Below, piece by piece: positions 1 to 5,938 of a stretch of DNA of 6,978 nucleotides (within the stretch, counting starts at the first letter, position 1; every line of letters starts with the position of its first letter). A program made the position numbers and the translations under genes. Source of the stretch: an uncultured Bacteroidota bacterium (GTDB taxonomy: Bacteria > Bacteroidota > Bacteroidia > 2-12-FULL-35-15); the NCBI GenBank assembly GCA_903833025.1, contig CAILDT010000866.1:1-6978 (forward strand), read 5' to 3'. The notes below the pieces were generated by a model. It saw only the letters and a program-made list of their open reading frames with translations. It did not search any database and was not told where the DNA came from.

Positions 1-147
1 CGGATAAGAGTTACGATAAGTCGGACAAGAGTTACAGTAAGTCGGACAAGAGTTACGATAAGTCGGATAAGAGTTACAGTAAGTCGGACAAGAGTTATGA
101 TAAGTCGGACAAGAGTTACGTAAAGTCGGACTCGACTTATCTAAACT
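1..147. repeat. 21-bp tandem repeat array, six copies plus a diverged seventh
   Basis: Six head-to-tail 21-bp units fill 1-126, each starting CGGA(C/T)AAGAGTTA. A seventh segment (127-147) keeps only CGGAC and then turns into an inverted copy. Units 1, 3 and 5 carry GATAAGT near the end, while units 2 and 4 carry AGTAAGT, so the array has a 42-bp higher-order dimer. Unit 6 is a third variant (GTAAAGT). There are no unique spacers, so this is a minisatellite and not CRISPR. The left end is cut by the window edge, so total length is unknown. On the plus strand the frame starting at base 3 stays open to TAA at 165-167 and reads heptapeptides DKSYDKS / DKSYSKS. In that frame two of the variable positions are silent, which leaves room for a coding role. 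Confidence 0.93.
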
Positions 148-151
148 CTTG
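110..151. repeat. inverted repeat closing the 21-bp array
   Basis: Bases 110-128 and 133-151 are inverted copies of the array unit: 15 of 19 positions pair, around a 4-base loop GACT. The array therefore ends by reversing orientation and could form a long hairpin or cruciform. Neither strand has a T-tract after the hairpin, so it is not a standard intrinsic terminator. Confidence 0.75.
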
Positions 152-200
152 GGTATTTAGTAGCTAATTAGGGTAGTTGGATGAAATGAGAGGTATAAAC

Positions 201-241
201 AAAGAAAATCCCGTTAAAAAGGATGAGCTTTTTTAACGGGA
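201..241 (-). terminator. Rho-independent terminator of the 279-941 gene
   Basis: A perfect 12-bp stem pairs 209-220 with 230-241 around a 9-base loop. Read on the minus strand, the stem is followed by TTTTCTTT (208 down to 201). It lies 37 bp beyond the stop codon of the minus-strand gene at 279-941, the expected place for its terminator. The stem itself contains A and T runs, so it could also slow transcription arriving on the plus strand, but no T-tract follows on that side. Confidence 0.88.
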
Positions 242-278
242 CTAACTATTAAGCTTAAAAATGCTTAATTGCGGCGTG

Positions 279-941
279 TTACGGAATTACTGCTGTGATA
301 GAGTCGCTCCAATCGGGCTCTAAATCATCAATATTAATTTGCGGAACACCTCCCCCTTTGAACGTTTGTGCAGATTGAAAAAACACAATTTTTGCGCTTG
401 CAAATCCATAAACATAAATACTTACAACAGTAGTATCTGGCAGGCGGAACCAAGTGATTCCGTCATACGAATACCTCCAATGATATAAGTTTACAAGTTT
501 ATTTCTTTTAACGCGAATACTAACCGCACCAACAGCAGTTTTAAAAATTTCGAAGGTACGACCAGGAAGAGAAGCTATTAATTTTACCAAAAATCCGATA
601 CGAAAAATGGCTAAAGTAGCGCGGGCAGTGTTGCCCGGAATAATTGCATTTGCCTGTTCTTCAACAGAATTTGCAATTTTGGTGAGCGTAAGAACGACAT
701 CAGTTGCCTGATTGCCTTCCAGTTTAGTAAGCGCTTTCGACTTGTTAGTCTGGCGCAGCGTAACGGTATTAGATAATAAAATTATCTGACCGTCAAGTAG
801 CGTTACAACAGCAGGGTCGATGGATACACCTGGGTCGGCGCCTGCGTTGTCGTGAATGCTTCTAGCAAAGGGTAGTAAATTTACTACTTTCATCTTTGCA
901 AAGTGTAGTGCTATCAACACTATCACTATTGTCTTTTTCAT
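279..941 (-). CDS. hypothetical protein, helical N-terminal half and fibronectin-III-like C-terminal half
   Basis: A 220-residue protein with no assignable function. Residues 1-16 (MKKTIVIVLIALHFAK) are hydrophobic with a basic start but lack a clear signal-peptidase site. A second start, M17 (ATG at 891-893, MKVVNLLPFARS), is therefore a serious alternative and would give a 204-residue cytoplasmic-looking protein. Residues about 43-122 look alpha-helical. Residues about 136-220 resemble a fibronectin type III fold: a YHWRYSYDGITWFRLP strand pair followed by a closing WSDSITAVIP. This layout is reminiscent of the abundant uncharacterised Bacteroidota proteins of about 200 residues with a C-terminal FN3-like module; that link is inference from pattern. 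The first ATG is preceded by AAGAAG on the mRNA, a weak ribosome site that slightly favours it. The gene appears to stand alone: 149 bp separate it from the upstream LytTR gene, and it has its own terminator. Confidence 0.75.
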   Translation of the reverse strand: MKKTIVIVLIALHFAKMKVVNLLPFARSIHDNAGADPGVSIDPAVVTLLDGQIILLSNTVTLRQTNKSKALTKLEGNQATDVVLTLTKIANSVEEQANAIIPGNTARATLAIFRIGFLVKLIASLPGRTFEIFKTAVGAVSIRVKRNKLVNLYHWRYSYDGITWFRLPDTTVVSIYVYGFASAKIVFFQSAQTFKGGGVPQINIDDLEPDWSDSITAVIP

Positions 942-1090
942 GACTTCTTGTTTTTTAGTTAATACTTGGAAACCTTCTCGTGTGTTTCCTGATGCAAAGG
1001 TCGTGGAAAGGGAAAGGCGGAAGTAAGTTACTGTGCAGGTGCGGTAGTATTAAGTGTAAGCGAGGAAGCTATTGTAGTATAAAATTGATT

Positions 1091-1468
1091 TTAAGGGTCA
1101 ATCTTTATATTTTTTGGAGAAATGAATTCATAAAAATCTTTTAACTTACGTTCAGAAACAGTTAATATTACTTGGTTTTCCATTTCCACTGTAAGTGTTG
1201 ATTTATAAAATTTATGTATTTGATTTCCATTCACACCAAAAGAATTGTGTATTCTGAAAAAAGTTTCGGCAGGTAATTTTTCCATCACTTCGTGTAATTT
1301 ATTTATTACAACAAAACTGTTTTTATCTACCAAGAAAATAGTGGTGTAATTTCCGTCGGCTTCGCAATAATTTATATCACAAATGCGCAACATTTCAAAA
1401 CCGTCTTTTGTTGGAAAAAGAATTTTTTCCAACTTATTATTATTATAGATGTTCGGTACAAAGTCCAT
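1091..1468 (-). CDS. orphan LytTR-domain DNA-binding transcriptional regulator
   Basis: A 125-residue protein that is almost entirely a LytTR DNA-binding domain, the fold used by AgrA- and LytR-type regulators to bind short direct or inverted DNA repeats. Family landmarks are YCEADGNYT at residues 34-42, FFRIHNSF at 70-77 (usually F-x-R-x-H-x-S in the family) and the closing LTVSERK at 102-108. Residues 1-14 are too short for a receiver or membrane domain, and the upstream sequence does not extend the frame into one. No histidine kinase is in the window, so the input signal is unknown; control by its own level or by an unlinked partner is possible. The ATG at 1466-1468 has no Shine-Dalgarno sequence, only an A/T-rich leader, which is usual in Bacteroidota. 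A promoter match lies at 1657-1688, and two palindromes lie in the implied leader. DNA binding is confident; target genes are not known. Confidence 0.9.
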   Translation of the reverse strand: MDFVPNIYNNNKLEKILFPTKDGFEMLRICDINYCEADGNYTTIFLVDKNSFVVINKLHEVMEKLPAETFFRIHNSFGVNGNQIHKFYKSTLTVEMENQVILTVSERKLKDFYEFISPKNIKIDP

Positions 1469-1543
1469 TTTGTTTAGTATTTATAATTAATAAAAACTGA
1501 AGGAGGTGCACCAGTCGGAATGCCTGCAATTTCAAAAATGGGG

Positions 1544-1597
1544 ACAGTTTTTAAACTGTGATGAGGATTGGAGAAAAAATTAAAACTACAGTGTAGT
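1544..1597. promoter_or_regulatory. two palindromes in the leader of the LytTR gene
   Basis: ACAGTTTTTAAACTGT (1544-1559) is an inverted repeat of 7-base arms around TT. ACTACAGTGTAGT (1585-1597) is a 13-base palindrome around a central G. Their starts are 41 bp apart, about four helical turns, and they lie 75-130 bp upstream of the LytTR start codon. The ACAGTT half-sites resemble the core of sites bound by LytTR regulators such as AgrA, but they do not match that consensus fully. An autoregulatory operator is a reasonable guess; mRNA hairpins are the alternative. Confidence 0.35.
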
Positions 1598-1656
1598 AAT
1601 TTTCATATTTATTTTTTAAGCGTTGCTATTTTTATTCTGAATACGTAATTATACTG

Positions 1657-1688
1657 CAAATGTACAACTAGGGTTTCGTATTAACAAC
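1657..1688 (-). promoter_or_regulatory. Bacteroidota-type promoter for the LytTR gene
   Basis: Read on the minus strand, TACATTTG (1664 down to 1657) matches the Bacteroidota -7 element TANNTTTG exactly. GTTG (1688 down to 1685) lies 20 bp upstream and matches three of four bases of the -33 element TTTG. The promoter begins just 2 bp after the stop codon of the upstream FAD enzyme gene. Transcription would start near 1650, giving a leader of roughly 180 nt before the LytTR ATG at 1468. Confidence 0.6.
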
Positions 1689-1690
1689 TA

Positions 1691-3274
1691 TTAATAAGCT
1701 TCTTTAATTGCCACAGCGCATTTTTGCCCATCAATAGCCGCAGAAACAATGCCGCCTGCATATCCGGCACCTTCGCCACAAGGATATAAACCTTTTATCT
1801 GCGGATGTTCGAGCGTTTCTTTATCTCTAGGAATGCGCACTGGCGAAGAGGTGCGAGATTCAACACCTACAATCACTGCTTCATTAGTAAGATAACCACG
1901 CATTTTGTTTCCAAATTCTTTGAAGCCAATTTGCAAACGCTTGCCAATAGATTCGGGCAGCAATGTATGTAAAGGCGCAGATTTTACGCCAGGTTGATAA
2001 GATGTATCAGGCAAAGAGTCAGAAATTTTATTAGTTACAAAATCCATTAATCGTTGTGCCGGTGCTGTTTGCGTTTGTCCGCCTGCTTTCCAAGCCATCT
2101 GTTCCAATGCCTGCTGATAACGTAATCCTTGTAACGCTCCGTATTGCTCATAATCTTTCAAATCCATTTGCTCGGTAGTAACTACTATACCCGAATTAGC
2201 AAACGGATTATTTCGTTTTGAAGGGCTCCAACCATTGGTAACCACTTCGCCCGGTGCAGTAGCGCAAGGTGCAATAATGCCACCCGGACACATACAAAAC
2301 GAATACACACCGCGCCCCATCACTTGCTGTACCCAACTATAAGATGCTGCTGGTAAGTAATGCCGCTTGTTTTCCACCTCATTTGCAGTGCAATGATATT
2401 GAACAGAATCAATAAATGCCTGCGGATGCTCCACACGAACGCCCATTGCAAAGGTTTTAGATTCTATTAAAATGGTTTTAGAAAAAAGCAATTCAAATAT
2501 ATCTCTTGCACTATGTCCGGTTGCAAGTATTACGGAATCAGCAATAAAATCAGTAGTTGTATCGTTTTCTAAATCATTGCAAATAACTCCTTTTATAGCA
2601 TTATTTTTTATTATAAAATCAATAAGATGTGTATTAAAATGTACCTCGCCACCATTATCAATAATTGTTTGGCGGATGGCTTCAATAATTTTCGGAAGTT
2701 TATTTGTGCCAATATGTGGGTGCGCATCTATCAATATACTTTCATCGGCACCGTGCGCAACAAATGTTTCGAGCACTTTATTAATATCTCCTCGTTTGAT
2801 CGACCGGGTGTAAAGCTTACCATCCGAGTAAGTTCCCGCGCCACCTTCGCCAAAACAATAATTAGAATGTGGATGTACAATACCCAGTTTATTGATAGCA
2901 GCCAAATCTCTTCTTCTGCTTTTCACATCTTTTCCACGTTCAATAACTATTGGTTTTAACCCATTTTCAATTAACTGCAAGGCGGCAAATAATCCTGCTG
3001 GTCCGGCACCTATAATAATTACAGGTGGTTTGGAGGCAACATTGTTATAATTTATTTTATATGATGGCGAAGCAGGAGGTTGTTCATTAATATAAACTTC
3101 TAATTTTAAATTAATTTTTATGTTGCGCGAACGAGCATCAACAGAACGTTTTAAAATTTTCAGAAAAGAAATAGACGAAGGAGCAGTAAATAATTGTTCT
3201 GCCGCAATTACCTTTAAAGAGTCTATATTCGTTGCTTCTTCAGGCGAAACAATTAATTGTAATTCGTGTTTCAT
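1691..3274 (-). CDS. FAD-dependent dehydrogenase of the COG2509 type
   Basis: A 527-residue flavoprotein, probably a cytoplasmic oxidoreductase; substrate and reaction are not established for the family. Residues 1-80 form an N-terminal domain typical of this group, before the FAD-binding Rossmann fold. The dinucleotide motif is IIIGAGPAG (86-94), ending in the ribose-binding acid of IVIERG (109-114). Further landmarks are CFGEGGAGTYSDGKL (140-154), VILATGHSARD (248-258) and the C-terminal FAD-contacting segment GLYPCGEGAGYAGGI (495-509). Length and domain order look complete. The ATG at 3272-3274 has no Shine-Dalgarno sequence; a small inverted repeat, GCACG (3285-3289) with CGTGC (3297-3301), sits just upstream of it. 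The gene is 96 bp downstream of porT, so it could be read through from that operon or have its own promoter; I see no convincing -7/-33 pair. The next gene downstream has its own promoter. Confidence 0.88.
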   Translation of the reverse strand: MKHELQLIVSPEEATNIDSLKVIAAEQLFTAPSSISFLKILKRSVDARSRNIKINLKLEVYINEQPPASPSYKINYNNVASKPPVIIIGAGPAGLFAALQLIENGLKPIVIERGKDVKSRRRDLAAINKLGIVHPHSNYCFGEGGAGTYSDGKLYTRSIKRGDINKVLETFVAHGADESILIDAHPHIGTNKLPKIIEAIRQTIIDNGGEVHFNTHLIDFIIKNNAIKGVICNDLENDTTTDFIADSVILATGHSARDIFELLFSKTILIESKTFAMGVRVEHPQAFIDSVQYHCTANEVENKRHYLPAASYSWVQQVMGRGVYSFCMCPGGIIAPCATAPGEVVTNGWSPSKRNNPFANSGIVVTTEQMDLKDYEQYGALQGLRYQQALEQMAWKAGGQTQTAPAQRLMDFVTNKISDSLPDTSYQPGVKSAPLHTLLPESIGKRLQIGFKEFGNKMRGYLTNEAVIVGVESRTSSPVRIPRDKETLEHPQIKGLYPCGEGAGYAGGIVSAAIDGQKCAVAIKEAY

Positions 3275-3344
3275 TTTAATTAAGGCACGTGTTTATCGTG
3301 CAAATATCATTTCAAATTAAATACTTCTTTACATAGATTTGTAT

Positions 3345-3367
3345 ATTCGTAAAGATTCGTTATTCGT
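3345..3367. repeat. degenerate ATTCGT repeat after porT
   Basis: ATTCGT occurs three times (3345-3350, 3355-3360, 3362-3367), spaced 10 and 7 bp, just downstream of the porT stop codon on the minus strand, where it reads as ACGAAT. A weak inverted repeat, CTTTAC (3327-3332) with GTAAAG (3349-3354), overlaps it but has no good T-tract. Confidence 0.6.
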
Positions 3368-3370
3368 ACT

Positions 3371-4114
3371 CTATCCTTCAAAACAGAGCGAAACCAAAAA
3401 GATTTTGGAATTCAACCTGTCAATCGGATTAGAATACATTGTATTATCTTTTATTAAGAGGTTTTTGGTGCCAATGGTTAATTTAAATTCAATGGCAAAT
3501 TTAAAATATTCTAAAAAGAAATCTGCGCCTGCACCTACTTCGTACGAATAATCGTCTCTTTGGAGCTTTACAATTTGCTCATTAGGGTCGGCACCGTTTT
3601 GTGTTTTACGTTTTGATGCTAAATCCAAACTATACCCTGCCCCGGCAAGCATATATGCTGCAAAGTTTTTTACGCGGGCAGAACGTAATTTTAAATCCAA
3701 AGGAAAGTTAAGAAAGGTAGATTCAATGCTTTTCACTTTCGTATATCTTGTTTTGTCCATAATTGTTGAATCGTACCACCCTTCGTAATAATATTGCAAG
3801 TTACGTTCGGCAAAAGAAAGGTTAGGAACAAAACGCAACGTTAGATATTTATGTAAACGTAATTCGGAAACGATGCCTAAGTTAAAACCAAGTTTAGGAA
3901 TAGATTCGACCGTTTTAAGAGAATCAAAACGCTCAAAATGTTCAGAATTGTGAATAATAAAATTGGTTCGATTAATTCCTAGCGTGAAACCAAAATTCAT
4001 TTTTTGGTTGTAATAATTGGTCAAATTACCCCTGTTATTAGGGTCTTGAGCTTTTGCTAGAATGCAAAATCCAACTAATAATAAAGTGATAAAATATTTA
4101 AGGAATGTTTTCAA
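3371..4114 (-). CDS. porT: PorT-like outer-membrane beta-barrel protein, type IX secretion system
   Basis: A 247-residue exported protein of the PorT/SprT group, needed in Porphyromonas and Flavobacterium for the type IX secretion system that moves CTD-bearing proteins across the outer membrane. Residues 1-22 are a good signal peptide: basic start, hydrophobic core FITLLLVGFCIL, AKA cleavage site with mature Gln23. Cys17 is not in a lipobox. The mature part is rich in alternating aromatic and polar strands (for example FGFTLGINRTNF at 41-52, YLTLRFVPNLSFAE at 90-103, YEVGAGADFFLEYFKFAIEF at 191-210) and ends in a strand, KIFLVSLCFEG, as expected for a small barrel. The start codon is TTG (4112-4114). 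The in-frame sequence upstream reaches the ubiE stop without any ATG, and the next Met (39) would lose the signal peptide. The ubiE-porT order is a familiar Bacteroidota arrangement and supports the name. A generic PF13568-type barrel is the main alternative. Confidence 0.82.
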   Translation of the reverse strand: MKTFLKYFITLLLVGFCILAKAQDPNNRGNLTNYYNQKMNFGFTLGINRTNFIIHNSEHFERFDSLKTVESIPKLGFNLGIVSELRLHKYLTLRFVPNLSFAERNLQYYYEGWYDSTIMDKTRYTKVKSIESTFLNFPLDLKLRSARVKNFAAYMLAGAGYSLDLASKRKTQNGADPNEQIVKLQRDDYSYEVGAGADFFLEYFKFAIEFKLTIGTKNLLIKDNTMYSNPIDRLNSKIFLVSLCFEG

Positions 4115-4139
4115 AAGATATTTGTTTGAATAATAAACG

Positions 4140-4159
4140 CAATAAAACTGTTTTTATTG
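4140..4159 (-). promoter_or_regulatory. AT-rich hairpin spanning the ubiE stop codon
   Basis: CAATAAAA (4140-4147) and TTTTATTG (4152-4159) form a perfect 8-bp stem around CTGT. It covers the ubiE stop codon (4154-4156) and precedes the porT TTG by 25 bp. No T-tract follows, and only two pairs contain G or C. A processing or stability element between ubiE and porT is possible; a full terminator is unlikely. Confidence 0.35.
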
Positions 4160-4885
4160 TGTTTTTTTGCAATAATAAATAGTTGCGATGCCAAAGGTAA
4201 GCGAAATTGCGTTAGCTTCCTTAAAACCTGCCTTTTTTAATATGAATAGAAAATCATCTCCATCTGGAAATGCTTTTACCGATTCAGGCAAATAAGTGTA
4301 AGCCGAATTATCTTTTGAGAATATTTTCCCTGCAAGTGGAGTAATGTATTTGAAATAGAAATTAAATATTTGTTTGATAGGAAACTTTCTTGGCTTCGAA
4401 AACTCAAGTATTACCAGCGTTCCATTTTTATTCAACACACGATAAATATCATTAATACCTTTCTCCAGATTCTCAAAGTTACGAACCCCAAAACCAATAG
4501 TTATAGCATCGAAACTATTATCCGAAAAAGGTAAGTTTTCCGAATCGCCCGATTTTAATTCAATGGTATTTTGTAACCCAAGTTTATTTATTTTCTCTCT
4601 CCCAAGTTTCAGCATCCCTTCCGAAATATCAACTCCGGTTATCTTTTCAGGATTTAGCTTTATTGCTTCAATAGCAAAATCTCCTGTGCCAGTTGCAATA
4701 TCTAGAATGAATTTTGGTTGAGATTCTCGTAATAAATTAATTGCTTTCCGTCTCCAGCTTTTATGAATGCCCAATGAAAGCAACTGATTCAGGAAGTCAT
4801 ACTTAGGTGCAATGTTATCGAACATAGTTGCCACCTGTTCTTTCTTGCTGCTTTTACTATCCTTATAAGGAGTAACTATTGACAA
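4154..4885 (-). CDS. ubiE: demethylmenaquinone methyltransferase, UbiE/MenG
   Basis: A 243-residue class I SAM-dependent methyltransferase that adds the last methyl group in menaquinone synthesis; Bacteroidota respire with menaquinone, so MenG is the likely role. The family signature YDFLNQLLSLGIHKSW is at residues 29-44, the SAM motif LDIATGTGDF at 61-70, the acidic motif GVDISEGML at 84-92, GFGVRNFENLEKGI at 131-144, the second signature RVLNKNGTLVILEFS at 149-163, and AYTYLPESVKAFP at 195-207. The length is normal. The start is TTG (4883-4885): an in-frame stop lies five codons upstream with no ATG between, and homologues begin similarly with an (M)xxxTPYKDSxxxKKEQV stretch. The ATG at codon 21 would cut into the conserved VATMFDNIAPKYD region. 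The gene lies 33 bp after the heptose kinase gene and 39 bp before porT, probably within one operon. Confidence 0.95.
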   Translation of the reverse strand: MSIVTPYKDSKSSKKEQVATMFDNIAPKYDFLNQLLSLGIHKSWRRKAINLLRESQPKFILDIATGTGDFAIEAIKLNPEKITGVDISEGMLKLGREKINKLGLQNTIELKSGDSENLPFSDNSFDAITIGFGVRNFENLEKGINDIYRVLNKNGTLVILEFSKPRKFPIKQIFNFYFKYITPLAGKIFSKDNSAYTYLPESVKAFPDGDDFLFILKKAGFKEANAISLTFGIATIYYCKKTQ

Positions 4886-4892
4886 AGGGGTT

Positions 4893-4920
4893 AGATATTA
4901 GATGTTGGATATTTGATATT
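4893..4920. repeat. four tandem 7-bp units between the heptose kinase gene and ubiE
   Basis: AGATATT, AGATGTT, GGATATT and TGATATT follow each other exactly from 4893 to 4920 (consensus NGATATT). They fill most of the 33-bp gap upstream of the ubiE TTG and touch the first bases of the kinase stop codon (4919-4921). Confidence 0.75.
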
Positions 4921-5923
4921 ATAGTTTCAATCTCACTGCTTCATCCAGCAATTGCTTTTTATCAATTGGCACTACACCCACTTTTTCGCAAACCAAACCA
5001 CCAGCCAAGTTTGCAAGTGTTGCAGTTAATACAGGCGATAATTTTAAAGCTATACATAAGGCAGCAACACTTACCACCGTATCTCCAGCTCCCGAAACAT
5101 CAGATATATTGCGAATATGAGCAGGTATCAATGTTTTTGTTTTAGCATTATGAATATAAATTCCTTTTTCTGAAAGAGTAATTAAAGCACTATCAATCTT
5201 TTGTTTTTTAATAAATCCATCTACTGCTTTACTTAATTCTTTACTATTATTATGGTCGAAGTCAAGCTTTAATCCTTCTTTTAATTCTTTCAAATTGGGC
5301 TTAAACAAAGTAACACCGATATACGCCATAAAGTTTTTCTTTTTCGGGTCCACCACAGTAGGTATGTTTTTTTGCCTTGCCAACGCAACAATCGAATTTA
5401 TTAATTGCGGAGTAATAACCCCTTTATCATAATCTTCAAAAATAATTACATCCACTTTTTTTTTTGTAATTAATCTTCTGATAACAAGTATTAACGAATC
5501 CGTTTCCTTTTTATCAATATCCGTTTCAATTTCTTCATCCACTCTCAACATCTGATGATTACCACCAATAACGCGAGTTTTAACAGTAGTAATTCTATTG
5601 TTGCTTTTTAAAATCCCTGCCGCTGAAAGTTTTTGTTTCTTTAATAAATCAAACAACACTCTACCTCCGTCATCATTACCAATTACCGAACATAAAACAG
5701 GATTTGCTCCCATTGCCTGCACATTCAAAGCCACATTAGCAGCACCACCCAACCTGTTTTCTTTTTTATTCACCGCAACAATCGGCACAGGAGCTTCCGG
5801 CGAAATACGCGAAACATTTCCCCACATATAAGCATCAATCATTACGTCGCCGATTATAAGGACGTTGAGTTTATTAAACCTTTCAAAGGATTGTTTTATT
5901 GTTTTATTGTTATATTGTTGCAT
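4919..5923 (-). CDS. rfaE1: D-glycero-beta-D-manno-heptose-7-phosphate kinase (RfaE1/HldA)
   Basis: A 334-residue PfkB/ribokinase-fold kinase that phosphorylates heptose-7-phosphate at C1, a step toward ADP-heptose for the LPS inner core. Family marks are IIGDVMIDAYMWGNVSRISP (23-42) followed by EAPVPIV, the sugar-binding GGAANVALNVQAMG (59-72), VDPKKKNF (191-198), and DVSGAGD (275-281), where Asp281 is the expected catalytic base in the DxxGAGD anion-hole motif. It ends right after the kinase domain. The nucleotidyltransferase half found in bifunctional HldE is absent and must be encoded elsewhere (rfaE2/hldC type). The ATG at 5921-5923 lies 15 bp after the aminotransferase stop. Its first 11 codons are built from an 8-bp tandem repeat, so the conserved region really begins near residue 12. 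A run of ten A residues on the coding strand encodes Lys154-156. Other PfkB sugar kinases are less likely given the SPEAPVP motif. Confidence 0.93.
   Translation of the reverse strand: MQQYNNKTIKQSFERFNKLNVLIIGDVMIDAYMWGNVSRISPEAPVPIVAVNKKENRLGGAANVALNVQAMGANPVLCSVIGNDDGGRVLFDLLKKQKLSAAGILKSNNRITTVKTRVIGGNHQMLRVDEEIETDIDKKETDSLILVIRRLITKKKVDVIIFEDYDKGVITPQLINSIVALARQKNIPTVVDPKKKNFMAYIGVTLFKPNLKELKEGLKLDFDHNNSKELSKAVDGFIKKQKIDSALITLSEKGIYIHNAKTKTLIPAHIRNISDVSGAGDTVVSVAALCIALKLSPVLTATLANLAGGLVCEKVGVVPIDKKQLLDEAVRLKL
5891..5922. repeat. 8-bp tandem repeat over the start of the heptose kinase gene
   Basis: Four consecutive octamers: TTGTTTTA (5891-5898), TTGTTTTA (5899-5906), TTGTTATA (5907-5914) and TTGTTGCA (5915-5922). 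They encode the Asn/Lys/Gln-rich first residues of the kinase on the minus strand and include two bases of its start codon. The unit length is not a multiple of three. Confidence 0.7.
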
Positions 5924-5938
5924 AACTATAAATATATA

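Noticed and set aside
1..147. CRISPR array
   Set aside because: The 21-bp units follow each other directly with no unique spacers, and no cas genes are visible.
110..151. Intrinsic terminator formed by the inverted end of the array
   Set aside because: The stem has four mismatches and neither strand has a T-tract after it; the clean terminator is at 201-241.
622..637. Hairpin CGGGCA/TGCCCG inside the hypothetical gene
   Set aside because: A 6-bp stem within codons with no T-tract or link to a start or stop; likely chance.
995..1002. Promoter -7 element for the 279-941 gene (GACCTTTG on the minus strand)
   Set aside because: It matches TANNTTTG only in part, and no -33 TTTG lies at a suitable distance upstream.
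2472..2959. Plus-strand open frames opposite the FAD dehydrogenase gene
   Set aside because: They lie fully inside a well-supported gene on the other strand and show no family motifs or ribosome sites.
3301..3320. Promoter for the FAD dehydrogenase gene (GATATTTG or TTAATTTG on the minus strand)
   Set aside because: Each has one mismatch to the -7 element and neither has a -33 element at the right spacing.
3327..3354. Terminator after porT
   Set aside because: Only a 6-bp stem with a large interrupted loop and a weak A/T-rich follow-up; read-through into the next gene cannot be excluded.
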